Origin: Nepenthes gracilis
Taxonomy: Eukaryota; Streptophyta; Magnoliopsida; Caryophyllales; Nepenthaceae
Length of the DNA: 64,000 nucleotides
NCBI GenBank assembly: GCA_033239525.1
Contig: BSYO01000004.1
Location: forward strand, 23,660,037-23,724,036
Direction of reading: 5' to 3'
Shown here piece by piece: positions 27,472 through 59,329 of the stretch. Position 1 is the first letter of the stretch, and each line of letters starts with the position of its first letter. A model generated the notes under the pieces. It had not been told where the DNA came from. It saw nothing but the letters and a program-made list of their open reading frames with translations, and searched no databases. Made by a program: the position numbers and the translations under genes.

Positions 27472-27950
27472 AATAGATGGCATTGGATTGAATTTTTTTA
27501 CTGCCATTAAAAAAAGCGATAGAGATAGAAATCTATAGGATAAATTTTCCTTTCCTTTTCTTTTTATAACAATGATTAAAGAGCAAATTTCTAAAGAAAA
27601 ATACTTTTTATTTAATTAATCACACCCATTTATTAAAATTAATTTTTATATTTTTTTAAAACTAAGCTATATCAATAAAATTTATAAAATTTAAACCAAT
27701 ATCTATAAAAATTATATAGATAATTGTTTTTTTGTAGTTTGGTTATAAATCATAAATTTTATATTAAATTTAATTTCTTAAAATAAAGCTAGAAAATTTA
27801 TCTATAACTTTACATTTTGTTAATATGGACAAAAATGACCATTTAAAAAATTTTACTATTATATATACCTGAACCAAAATCTCATTCAATTAGATAAATT
27901 CAAAAATTAATTTTATATAACAATTTATTTCATAAGCTTGTAAGACTAAA
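27472..27950 (+). repeat. Older tandem duplication, unit 2
   Basis: Second, more deleted copy of 26809-27345, with the same start and end motifs and the shared TTAATTAATCACACCCATTT segment. The unit lies 0.6 kb upstream of the PDS start codon, so it may fall in the PDS promoter region. Confidence 0.75.
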
Positions 27951-28538
27951 AAAAGGCAACCTATCCCAAATTGGGCTGTGTTAAGAATTATTAATATTAT
28001 TATTGTTACACATTTTTATTATCATAATAATTAATATAAATTAATAAAAAAATAGAGATTAATATATTTTTTAATGTGCTATTTTAATTTTAACACTTCT
28101 CATTATTAGAATAAATCTTAGTTATTGAGAGTATAAATGAGTTTAATGTTTAGGAATATTATAAAAATTGAAAATTTTTTGTTTATTTTTTTGAAAGTTT
28201 TTTTAAATAATTAAACTATGACTATTTATTCGTAATTAGTAGATGAAGAGGCTTAATAGAGGTAGCCAACACCTAATCCGGATAAGTAATGGCAATATCC
28301 GCACTAAAGTGCTACTGTCCAAAGCGTTTACTCCACAAAACTTCCAACGTCATCCTGCTTTCGGCTCCCTGTATCTCCCCATCATGAAAGGGCCAAACCA
28401 ACACCACTGAAAAGTGCTTCAAATCTGAATTTCGGAGATCAGAATGAAAAAAACAGCCGGTCTCTTTCCCTACTGTAAGTGATAAATCCCTCTTATTCAC
28501 CGGAACTGGGATTAAAAGAACTTCACTATCTGAGCGAG

Positions 28539-48140
<19,602 letters not shown>

Positions 48141-48525
48141 ACTTGGAACCTGCAGTTGTTATCATCGGCAGCAAACACCTTGAGAATTCAAAATACGTCA
48201 TTCTTCCAGAAATTAGCTCACCAAAGCCAAAATTCAGCAATGGGAAATTCATCTGCAGAAGAGGAAGAAGAAGAAGGCGATGACAAAATCGGTGATTTCA
48301 TTGGCTCGGTGATTTCCTGAGGAATCCACAGGCTCATTCATTGCATCATGTGTTTGTGACGGATGCTCAGCTACTCTTTGTTTGATAACAACTGCTAACA
48401 ACTCAATTAAAAAAAAGAGAGGAATTTGGAGGGCAGATGATGAGTCAGTGACTGTCAATTTTCCTTGTGAAATTGTTTCAATAATGTAATTGAAGCTTCT
48501 CATCTTTTGAAGAAATTACATTTAC

Positions 48526-48603
48526 TGACATAACATCTCATTTATCCATCTATTTAAATGACATCTATGAAAATAAATAGATGGATGAACAAATACTATG
48601 TCA
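48526..48603. repeat. Short inverted repeat (foldback) just after the PDS gene
   Basis: Arms of about 29 bp (48526-48555 and 48575-48603), TGACATA...ATCCATCTATTT and its near-perfect reverse complement, surround a 19-bp loop. It lies 0.39 kb after the PDS stop codon. A similar sequence (GTGACATCTCATTCATCTAT) occurs at about 50919. It could be a tiny MITE or a 3'-end stem. The rest of 48141-49100 shows no gene; PDS and the TBL gene converge here. Confidence 0.6.
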
Positions 48604-49100
48604 TTAAAAATGTCTCAAAAGTGGCTAAACAGTATCCTCAAAATAATTTCTATCCTTGTGTGGTGAGCATGGATAATGCTTATGGGTTAATTTACTTCTC
48701 CATTTACAAACCCATAATCCAAAATTTTGAATTCTTCCCAAAAAAAAAAAAAATAGAAGAAAAGACCAAAACTTTACTGGCTTTAAGGTGATTATGATGT
48801 TAATAAGAAAATCAAAGCATGTTACAAAAAGGGCATTCAATGTCCTAAATTGTCACATCATTGATTCGATTATTACCGACAAAGACTATTTTGTAGTTGG
48901 AAGTCATAACCTTCATGTTTTAATTTTCGTAATTTTCATCTATATTGACCAAATATAATATATTTTTAAAATTGTTCACCTTTATACAGATTTATTTAGT
49001 TATAAATATATGAGTTAGGATATCAAATACATTACAAGATAATTAAAAAACACAAAAAAATAAAGGCAATCCAGCTGCCACCCTAATAAGAAGTATCCAT

Positions 49101-52100
49101 CTACTTTCTAAGAATGGCGAGTAGGAGATCATTCCACGTGTCAATGGGCCCGGGCAAGCACCAATGAACACAGTCATTGCATCCTTTCTTTTGCTTCTTG
49201 TTGCGCCAGTGAATTCCCGGGTGCCCATCGGGCCTCATCATCATAGCCCGAGTAATATCCAAAACCTCAAACCTCCTCCCCCTTCCCTCTCCTCTTCTCC
49301 TAGCCCTCCCTATTTCCTCCATCTGCACCGCCCTCACTGCCCACTCGCCATCACCTGCTGCAGCCACCCCCTCCTCCTCCCCACTCTCCCCTTGAAATGG
49401 ACTTGTTTTGTTACAGCTCCCTCCCGTTTTCCATGATCCATTCTCGAAGTGGGACGGGGAGATCGTCCTCACCAGGGTCAACAAGCGATTGCACTCTTCA
49501 CAGTTGTTGATGTATGTCAGAGCCAATCGGAGGGCTCTCCCAATAGCAAATCCTACATCAAGGTGCTTGACGTTCGATTCATTTTTGCAGTAGATGCATC
49601 CGATCATTTGGCCACGTTGGTACAAGTAGTTCTTCCTGAAAAACCACTGCGAATCTGATAATATCGCATAGTCGAGCTGAGAAGGGAGCTTGAGGGCCCA
49701 ATTTTCATCGACTTTGTCAAGGTGTAGATCAAAAATGCCCGTCGGATAACCGTTTATTCCTCTCTCCTCTGAGGCTACCAAGAACTTGGTCCATAGCACC
49801 ATTATAGTGAAGTTGTGCCTAGGGAAGTACCTGTGTGCACGAGACAACTAAGAAGCAATGGCAACTGAGAAATAGACAAATTTATATCAAGATATTGTCT
49901 TGTTTAAGGCTTTTGTGTAAGTGTTGTTCAAGTAGAACTTTCATAGAAGTGTCATAATGATGTAAGAACACAATTTCCAAATAGCCCAGATGGTTGGGAT
50001 AGAAAATCAGGGGAAACTTAAGGAATAATGTCAACGCATATAACAATGACATTTTTCTTAAGATTTTGTAAGTCCCTTGTAAACGAGTTCATACAAATTG
50101 CCTCTAAGATATAATGATGTCTTTGTTCAATTATGTGCTGCACAAACAACCAAACCAATAACCTTCTATGCCAAGCAAGATTATATGAGCCTTAGTAGTT
50201 GTTTCCTATATTTAATAATAAATAAGAATCATATGATATTTGCTGAGTAAGTTTCAAAATTTGTCTGTTGTTTGTTCTCTTCTGTTTATTACCAAAATCA
50301 ATTACAAATGTCACTTTTATAGACTGTGGAATGAAAAAGCATATCCGTTCTAAACAGTCATATCTATTTCGAAGAGACATAATTCCTCAAATCAATCTTC
50401 ATTAGAATAGCCATGTCCAACCGAATAATCATGTCTGTTTTTGCTCAAACATTTGTTGTATAATTTTGAAAATATAATACACAGATAGAATCAAATTGGA
50501 AGTGTTTCAAAGTGATGAACTAGGACTACCCAAAATTTTCTTGTTGCCCAGAAGTCTGTAGAATGGTATTAAAATGCAACTTCTCCAAGTTCAAAAGCTA
50601 AACACCACACAGTTGTGAGATTATGACAATCAATTAATCAAATAACTATCTAACCAAAGCATCCTATGACTTTTGCTCTGTCGATGGTAGGATTGAGATC
50701 ACCATCTGTTGCTTTCATTATCTCTTCAGAAAACCTTAAAATTCCTAATAAAATTTTATTCTCCAACACTAACACCAACGTCCACAAAATGCTTGTCTGA
50801 GCCAACTACAACAGCAGCTTCAGTTTACCTTAAGCTAACCACACCAGCCATCAGTAGCTACTTCTCAACATAAATTATATTATAGGGTCATTCTTGAGAC
50901 GCTATTCTAATGTGACATCTCATTCATCTATCTATTATTATATAAACCTATTAGTTCAAAAATATATATAAAATATCACATTATTTCAAAATGTCTAAAA
51001 GTCATTTTTTAATCACATCACTTATCAAAACAACCTAAATGGGTCATACAAAAAGTGTAATACACTTCAGAATAATGAATTATTTTATCCCATTGGGTAG
51101 GCACAAAACATTCTATTACTTTAAACATAGAGGCACAACAAAATCATAGAAAATAACACTAAAACTATTCTCCACTATGTATTTTTTTTATAATTGTATT
51201 TTCAAATTTTGTTCTTTTATTCTAGTCCAAACTTATATTTTGGTACCTAATCTGTAACTTATTATCATAAAAATAAAAACAAAAATCAACAAAATTCCAA
51301 CATTTTTTTTGGTTGAGTAAAGGAATAAAGTTTCCAGCCTTACCATGTCCGAAACCTATCTTTGGCATCCTTGTAAAGATCAAGAGGCGCTTCCTCTTGG
51401 GACAGAAGGCAGAGAAGTGATTCCATTTGATTTCTAGCAACAGAGTCACCAATGAATGCCATCTTCTTTCCACTCACAATGCTAAAAAATGTCTTGGTTT
51501 CAAATCTCGGCAGCTCACATTTCTCTGGCTCCCACCTCCATTGAAGAAACTCTTCATCCTTCCTCCCATTCATGAAACAATTCTTTGAAACAGGGATCGA
51601 ATGGCAGCTTGAATTTGTATAGAGAGGAGTAAATTCCTGATGAAAAACCCATTTCCCCTTGAACAAGTCGCAGTCATTTGCATTCCCTAATGATTAAGAT
51701 CAGAAAAAAAAAAAACACGAGAAAAGCAAATGACTGCGACTTGTTTTGGTTGAAAAGCAAATGAATTCTGGGTTTTGGTTGGATTCTCGAATAATTTGAG
51801 GAAACCTAAGTGTCAAGTAATATGCGACAAAAAGTAATTTGGGTCGAAACCCCATTTCCCCTTGAACAAGCGAGAATCATTTGCATACTCATTGAGAGAG
51901 TTATAGCTTCTGGATTATATTTCGCTTTTTACATCAAAATTTCTCGTTATCTCCCAACAAAAACTCCAACAATATAGAATTCTTTGCATGCTTCTATCTA
52001 CTGAAAAGATTCAGAAAACCGAGACATTTAGCTTCTGGTTGTCGTTTGGACTCAAAGTTTTCTTGCGGGAAACCTCAAGGAAAATGTTGCTAATTTTTGT

Positions 52101-52593
52101 TTTCTCCAACAGAAGATACTTATTCTTCAAACGAGTCGGATTCATTTGCATGCTCTGATCCAATCAAGGGTTTAAAAAACTAAGAGCTTCAGCTCTTGAA
52201 AATTGCTTGGATCTTAAGTAATGTTGAGCACAATAAAGGTTTCCAGGAAGAAAAAGTACTCTAAACAAAATTTTGCATCTTACCCTTCTGAGATCGAGGA
52301 TGGATGTTAGTTCTTCGCCTCGATTCCTCTTTGGCCGTGAATTCATCATCTATTCGATGGTGAATTTTCTTTCTAGTGATAGCGTTGATATTGAATGGGA
52401 TTGGAGATGGGGCGTAGAGCATCAGAATGGTTAGAATGGTGGTGAGAGTAATCAAACAAGGCAAAGATGAAACGAGTCCATTTGTTCTATTTTCCAGGCA
52501 TTCTCTCATTTCTCCTTCGCTCGAAGGGGAAGGAGACGAGGGACAGAGAGAGGTGAGAGGGAGATGCGAGTCACAATCACCATTAGTATCCAT
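49101..52593 (-). CDS. TBL: TBL/DUF231 family polysaccharide O-acetyltransferase, complete in 3 exons
   Basis: Golgi type II membrane protein of the trichome-birefringence-like family, whose members acetylate wall polysaccharides such as xylan and xyloglucan. Exons (minus): 52284-52593, 51344-51686, 49101-49830. Phases join, giving 460 aa, normal for the family. Residues 1-45 are a Ser/Pro-rich cytosolic tail, 46-62 a membrane anchor (SLPCLITLTTILTILMLY), then a basic stem. The TBL domain holds the catalytic GDS motif AFIGDSVARNQ (about 181-191; Ser185) and the distal DCVHWCLPGPIDTWND block (about 437-452) with the D-x-x-H pair Asp437/His440. Cys residues expected for disulfides are present. 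The C terminus is LLLAILRK. It resembles the TBL19-22 subgroup from memory, so the exact substrate is open. Exon 3 has a GC-rich charged stretch (GRARRRGEGRGRR). The start is the only upstream in-frame ATG. Confidence 0.94.
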
Positions 52594-53074
52594 TTTCTTT
52601 CTCTTTAATATTTTTCTTTAAAAATAAAAACTTTACTCTTGATTTTTTTTAAATAATATTTTAAAATAGCCAAAAAGCATAATTAAATATTATTACATAT
52701 CCATTTATCTATTTTAATAAATAAATAAAATAAAATAAACTTTTTATAAATAAAATAAAATGTCTAATAACTTAAAATGTCATAAACCATCCAATGAATG
52801 TTTCCAAGCGTGTCATGAAATCATGAGGCAGGATGATGTGGTCAATAGACATTATTGACTCAGTGTTTCCCACAAATTTTTACCCAACTGACATGGAAAA
52901 TTGTCCCATAAAATAAATTTAATTATTTTTAGGTTAGATAATGTTGATCTTGATAATTTTTTAATTAATAAATTTAAAGATAAATAATATTTAAAAAATA
53001 CAGCCTTTCAAAAGTTTTGGAGTAGTTTTAATTATTTTAAAATCAATTACAATTTATAAAATATATGTATATAT
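52594..53074. other. Upstream region of the TBL gene, no other gene seen
   Basis: AT-rich DNA between the TBL start codon and the solo LTR. It should hold the TBL promoter on the minus strand, but no clear TATA box can be placed. No coding signal. Confidence 0.5.
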
Positions 53075-53079
53075 AGTCT

Positions 53080-53957
53080 TGTTGCGTCCCACGTTTCGGT
53101 TGTCGTACGAATTATGGAGCCTTTGGATTCCTTGTCATCTGAAGGTGGTTGCGAACGAATCCGGTCTCCATATTTGTTAACATGAAACCTGCATAACATA
53201 ATTAACAAACAGGATGTTAAAAACCCGATAAAATTTCTCCGAACAAAAACACCTCGACGCTCAAGTCAATAATTTTTTGCAATGAACGGAAAGGGACACG
53301 CGTTTAGAGGTGCACGTAAATGTACTGCAAATGCGTTGGAAGTCGTGGATGTAGGAATGAGAGATTAGTGAGCGGGTAATTGGAGGCCTGGCTCCTGAAA
53401 TACACCACAGCAGGTTGCTAACTTTTGTCATCTGAGAATGCTGGGAAGGTTGGATTTGGAAGGTGGTTTTGGAGCTTAACTTGTTTGACGTAGAGTTGAT
53501 TATTCAGGACCCAATCCCATCCCCTGTAGAAGGATAGGGATTTTATAGGTCCTCGGTTGGGGGCTTTGGGTGCGAGAATCCCCGTTGCAGGGATTCGGCG
53601 GCCGCTGATTGTTAACGGTGGTTGTCGATGTGTTAGTTGTTACTTTGTGGTAGTGGGTAGATCACTGGAGGTCACAAGTCACGCCTAGTTTATCTTTCGC
53701 ATTGGGATTGGTCAGAGAATTACGGACAATGGCATGAGTTGCGGCTGACAGTACTGACCCTCTCCCGATTGACTCGTTTCCTCTGCGCCACCACTATCGC
53801 CCGACAGCCACATTAATGAAATGCAGATAACACCCATTAACTGCGAGTACAGGCCGCCATGTAGGCCGCTTTGGAACGCCAAGCTGAATCCGCCATTTAG
53901 GTTGTTGTTCCATGGGTTGGACTCGGACTTTTTTGAGCCTTTGCATTGGACCTAACA
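53080..53957. mobile_element. Solo LTR with perfect 5-bp target-site duplication
   Basis: 878 bp of near-average GC content set in very AT-rich DNA. It starts TGTTGCG and ends CCTAACA and is flanked by AGTCT on both sides (53075-53079 and 53958-53962). A TATA-like GATTTTATAGGTCC lies at about 53540. It has no long open frame. The sharp composition edges coincide with the duplicated AGTCT. The superfamily is not determinable by eye; gypsy is my guess. Confidence 0.9.
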
Positions 53958-53962
53958 AGTCT

Positions 53963-54935
53963 AAATAATAAAACTGGATTAATACTTATATAAATGAATA
54001 TAAATGAATGAGTGGAGTTGAAATTCAAAAAAGATTTTAAGAATTGAGAGATTTATTTTTTATATTTTAATTATTTATTTTTAAATATATAATTAATAGT
54101 TAATTAATTTTAAAATATTAAAAAATTAATTATTTTAAAATAATTAAATTATAATAATTTATTTAAAAATAAAATGAATTTAAGAAATTTTCTTAAAAAT
54201 AGAACCTCTTCAATAAGTATATTTATTTTACCTTTTATTATTTAGCTTGATAGATATAAATTTAACATTTTAGGTGTAATAATTTTAAAAAATCAAAACA
54301 AATTTTTTAAAAAATCATAATTATTTGATTTATATTTAGATATAATTTGAACATTTATTTTAAATTTTAAATTAAAAAAAATAAAAAAAATATATTTCAT
54401 TTTAAATTTAATAATTTTTTGAAAAAGCATCAAAACAACCCTGGTGGAGTGATTTTTATATTTAACTCTAAATTAAATAATATAATATTTTTTATATTTA
54501 ATTCTATTTTATGATGTTTTATATCATTTTCAATAACATTTTATTTTAAAATACAAAATTAAATTGTTGAAATTCTTCACATATATTTTTAACACCAAAA
54601 ACTCAAAAATATATTTCTTCCATACTTTGATGGCATTTCTTAAAAAAAAAAAATTATAAATCTTCATTTTAATTTAATTTCTCTAAAGTTTAAGCATGAA
54701 CATTTGTATATAAAATTGACAATTACTTTGCATATACTTTTCTTCAGAAAATAATTTATGTATTAATTTAATATATCTGAATAAATTAATCATTTTTTAT
54801 TTATAATTCAGAGTTTATAGAGGCTTACACGTATGGATTTGCTTTAAATAACGAATAATCATATATCAACCCATCCAATTGAAACCGACGGCGTTTACCA
54901 ATTCATTCAATTGACTTTTAAGCACAAACTACAAA

Positions 54936-54967
<32 letters not shown>

Positions 54968-55850
54968 AAGAAGGGAACCAACAGCTATTATGTTTAGACG
55001 AGTCAAGCCCCTTTACTCCATTTTAAAAGGGATAGTTGGCAACTTGACAATCTAAGTGGTTCATATATTCGATTTAATTTGATATATTTTAATTAATATA
55101 AAAAATACTTATGGTGTTTAATCAACTAGAAACTGTGATTTTTAAATTTTAATTTATATTTATTGATTATTTAATTTCGATGATGATGGGAGCATCGTAT
55201 GCTTAACTATAATTAATTTGACGTGCAGCCCCCCCCATAAAAAAGAATTCCCATTTTCTCATCCACTCAAGCTTTCCGACTATGCATCATGCATAAATAT
55301 AATAAGTATAGTGACAATATCATGATAAGAACAATTAAATTTATTTATTAAAGAAATTATCGTGAATATAAGAAATAAATCAAAATCATAACAAAGAGAA
55401 AACAACTAGCCAAATCATGACAAACAGAGGACCTCTCTCACTTAGAGTAAATTATATAATAAAAATAAGATGTAGTTATTTTTTAAATATAAGTTAAATT
55501 TAATTGGTTATCTAGAAGTCTAATAACAATATATTTTTTTGGGTATGATGAAATGATATGGGACTCTTAGTATTTATTTGGTTCCCGAAAAAATTTGAAG
55601 AAAATGGAAGAAAAATGCTTTTTTTTATATATTTAAATATTTAAATCGTGTAAAAACTCACAAAAAATAAAATATTTTTGAAATATTTATATTTAAAAAA
55701 TCAATCTTTTACTTTATTTTTTAATTATTTTATTTTTTTAAGTTTTCGTATAATCAAACACAAATTTACCTAAATTCACACAATTGCTCCTAATCATGTC
55801 CACAGGAGGAGTCAACTCTCAATAATCTCCAAAAGTAAACGCTTTTGGGA
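53963..55850. other. AT-rich intergenic DNA, no gene seen
   Basis: Long A/T runs and a TTA microsatellite (about 54938-54965), and no coding signal on either strand. The right end merges into the promoter of the receptor kinase gene. Confidence 0.6.
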
Positions 55851-55860
55851 ACTCATAATC

Positions 55861-55868
55861 TATAAAAA
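55861..55868 (+). promoter_or_regulatory. Likely TATA box of the receptor kinase gene
   Basis: TATAAAAA in a short pyrimidine/purine-mixed context, 274-281 bp before the ATG at 56142. A start site about 30 bp downstream would give a leader of roughly 250 nt, which is normal. Confidence 0.5.
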
Positions 55869-55908
55869 GCATTTTGTTTTTGGTTTTTTTTTTATTATTA
55901 TTTTCCAA

Positions 55909-56145
55909 ATGTCAACATCATTTTTACTCATTCTTTTTTCTATTCTCCTCTCGATAAAATGGGTGACCATCCTGGATTCAACAAGATGGGAAGTGGAAGC
56001 CCACATGAGTGGACTGGGCACCCATCTTCGTGTCTTCTTCCTCTCTATTCCGAAACAGCACACGGTAAGCAAAACTGTCGGTGAATTGGTCGGAAAAACA
56101 CAGCAAACGTTAAACTTTCCAACAAACAGAGGATTTAAGCCATGA
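55909..56145 (+). other. Upstream open reading frame overlapping the receptor kinase start (ATGA)
   Basis: A 78-codon frame whose TGA overlaps the main ATG (ATGA at 56142-56145). It begins just downstream of the inferred start site, so it would occupy nearly the whole leader. Its first 20 residues are hydrophobic (MSTSFLLILFSILLSIKWVT). I know no homologue. It could be chance, a translation-controlling uORF, or neither if the TATA box is wrong. Confidence 0.3.
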
Positions 56146-59100
56146 AATATTACCCCCTCCTCATACTGCTCTTGTACTGTTTTGCTGCTGCTTCTTACCA
56201 GCAAGTCTGCAACCAGCGAGATCACGGGTCTCTCCTCCGTTTCTCTTCGTTCCTTTCTGCTTCCTCTGGTTCGTTGAATTGGTCTTCTGCTTCAAGCTGC
56301 TGCGAGTGGGAAGGGATCACTTGCGATGTCAACGGCAGTGTCACCCGTCTATGGTTACCCTCTAAAGGCCTGAAAGGGAACATCACTTCTCTTGGAGGCC
56401 TTACCCATCTTTCTCAGCTTAATCTCTCTCATAATTCCCTTTCGGGGTCTCTTCCAGATGGGCTTTTCGGGTCATTGAAGAGCCTTGAGATCGTCGATTT
56501 GAGCTTCAACCTTCTATCTGGGACTTTCTCATCATCCTTGCCGTCTAATGGTAGTTTCCCTGCAACAATTCAAGTTATAGATATATCAAACAATCAGTTC
56601 CATGGTGTGATTGAATCCACTTTCTTCTTGCTGGCTTCAAATTTAACCATATTTAACGCTACGAACAATAGTTTTAACGGTCCAATTCCTCCTTCCATCT
56701 GTGCCAGTTCGACTCTGCTCAAAACCCTTGATTTCTCCAACAATTATTTCACTGGCCAGATTCCTAGAGAACTAGGAAAGTGTTCAGTGCTTGAAGTTTT
56801 TCGGGCAGGCTTTAATTCTCTATCCGGACCGCTTCCAGATGACTTGTACAATGTGACGGCGCTGCGTGAAATTTCAGTGCCGGCAAATGCTCTGTCCGGA
56901 ATAGTTGGCGACGGTGTCGTTGGCCTCGGCAATCTCACGGTGTTCCAACTTTTCTCGAATAATTTCTCGGGCACAATACCCCAGGATATTGGGAAGCTCT
57001 CAAACTTGGAAGTATTGCGGCTCCACATCAACAATCTCAGCGGCTCTATACCGCCGTCGTTGATGAATTGCACGAAGCTCGTGGAACTGATTCTACGTGT
57101 CAACTCACTCGAAGGGGACATGTCGACGCTAGATTTCTCAAAGCTTGTTCGGCTCCAAATGCTTGACCTCGGGAACAATTTTTTCACCGGCAACTTGCCT
57201 GAGAGTATATACTCATGCAAGTCGCTGACTGCAGTTCGGGTGGCTGTCAACAATCTTTCAGGAGAAATCTCCCCAAAAATACTTGCATTGCAATCTCTGT
57301 CTTTCCTCTCCCTTTCTAACAACACCTTCTCCAACATCACAACAGCTCTGAAAATCTTAGCCGGTTGCAAGAACCTCAGCACCCTCACACTCTCAAAGAA
57401 CTTCTATGGCGAAACCTTGCCCGGTGATAAGAACTTTGTGGGTCTCGAGGGATTCCAAAACGTGCAAATTCTTGCACTAGGGGGCTGCAACTTCGTGGGT
57501 CGAGTCCCTTTGTGGCTGGATAATCTAAAATCACTAGAGGTTCTCGATCTGTCTTACAATCAAATCACAGGAACAATTCCGTATTGGATGGGGACTCTGC
57601 CAAGTCTATTCTATTTGGACTTGTCAAGCAACCTTCTTTCAGGAGAATTCCCACTGAAACTTACTCAACTACCAGCACTGATGTCACGGAAAGTTGCTGA
57701 AGCATTAAACCGTAATTATCTCGAGCTTCCAGTTTTTGTCGCACCAAACAATACTAGTAGGCAGCAGTACAATCAGCTTGCAAGCCTGCCTCCTGCAATT
57801 TACTTCAAAAACAACAGCATCAGTGGCAAAATCCCCGCTGAGATTGGGCAATTAGAGAATCTGCAAGTGCTGGATCTCAGTCAAAACGACTTCTCCGGCA
57901 TCATTCCGCCACAGCTATCTAACCTCACAAACCTCGAAGTTCTGGATCTCTCTCAGAATGATTTGACCGGTGAAATACCAGCATCACTCCAAAATCTCCA
58001 TTTCCTGTCGACATTCAACGTCTCATTCAACAATCTTCAGGGAGCTATACCAACGGGAGGACAGTTCGATACTTTCCTTGAACCGAGCTTCATAGGGAAT
58101 CCGGGGTTATGTGGCCAAATTATCAACCGTTCTTGTTCTAATTTCAATCAATCAACACCAATTAAATCCCCTAATGACAGGACCCTAAACAAGAAACTAT
58201 TAGTTGGAATTGTTCTTGGGGTCTGCTTAGGAATTTTGGGTATTCTCATCATTTTAGCATTTTGGATATTGTCCAGAGGGAGGATCCTTCTAGGCAGTGA
58301 ACCTGACAAGATTGAACCAGAGACAGATTCGCACTACTCTAGCTCTGATGAGGTTTGCAAGGATACCAGCTTAGCCATAGTCTTTCCAAGCAATGCCAAT
58401 GAAATCAAGGATCTGTCGATATTCGACATACTGAAAGCCACTGGCAATTTTAACCAGGAAAATATCATTGGCTGTGGAGGCTTTGGTTTGGTATATAAAG
58501 CAACATTAGAAAATGGGACTAAGCTTGCAATTAAAAAACTTGCAGGAGATATGTGCCTAATGGAAAGAGAATTCACAGCAGAGGTGGAAGTTCTGTCTAT
58601 GGCACAACATCCGAACCTGGTTTCCCTGCTCGGTTACTGCGTGCACAATGGATTTCGGCTGCTGATATATACCTACATGGAAAATGGAAGCCTCGACTAT
58701 TGGTTGCATGAGAAACCAGATGGCCCACTCCAACTCGACTGGCCAATACGGCTAAAAATAGCACAGGGAGCAGGTTGTGGACTGGCTTACATGCACCAAA
58801 TCTGCGAACCCCACATTGTGCATCGAGATATCAAGTCGAGCAACATTCTCCTCGATGAGAATTTCGAAGCACATGTTGCTGATTTCGGGTTGTCGAGACT
58901 TATTCTCCCACATCGCACGCATGTCACAACTGAGCTGGTTGGCACACTAGGTTACATTCCACCAGAATATGGGCAAGCTTGGGTAGCCACTTTAAGAGGT
59001 GATGTTTACAGTTTTGGGGTAATGATGCTGGAGCTGCTAACGGAAAGAGGCCTATTGAGGTATCCAAGGGAAAGACCACAAAAGAATTGATCGTTTGGGT

Positions 59101-59329
59101 GCAGCAGATGAGGAGCGAGGGAAAGCATGAAGAGATATTTGATCCTCTTTTGAGACACAACGGCTTTGAAGAAGAGATGCTCCAGGTGCTTGATGTGGCC
59201 TGCTTGTGTATCAACGAGAACCCTATGAAGAGGCCAACCATTAAAGACGTAGTTGATTCACTCAAGAGCGTACGGCCTTGTTTTCAGACACAACAAACAG
59301 AGCAGGAGTGCACAGCTGAAAATAGTTAA
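56142..59329 (+). CDS. PSY1R: LRR receptor-like kinase, PSY1R/PSKR type, broken by a one-base frameshift
   Basis: Plasma-membrane receptor kinase of the subfamily that binds tyrosine-sulfated peptides (PSY1, phytosulfokine). Intronless, as PSKR/PSY1R genes usually are. Signal peptide about 1-20; N-terminal cap with CCEWEGITC (about 53-61); some twenty LRRs; an island-type break near residues 520-560 (LELPVFVAPNNTSRQQYNQL); a final LRR block; membrane helix about 685-708; RD-type kinase with GCGGFG loop (about 777), the VAIK-like Lys in LAIKKL, HRDIKSSN (about 892), DFG (about 912) and GTLGYIPPEY. At 59042-59045 (ACGGAAAG) one base, most simply a G, is missing. The frame then stops at 59088-59090 (982 aa), and the rest of the kinase continues in the next frame to TAA at 59327. 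The deleted spot is a G run, so an assembly error is possible. PSY1R is preferred over PSKR because of matching kinase phrases. Confidence 0.92.

Noticed and set aside
56744..57388. 214-codon minus-strand frame
   Set aside because: It is the antisense shadow of the LRR region of the receptor kinase; codon bias of the sense repeats keeps it open.
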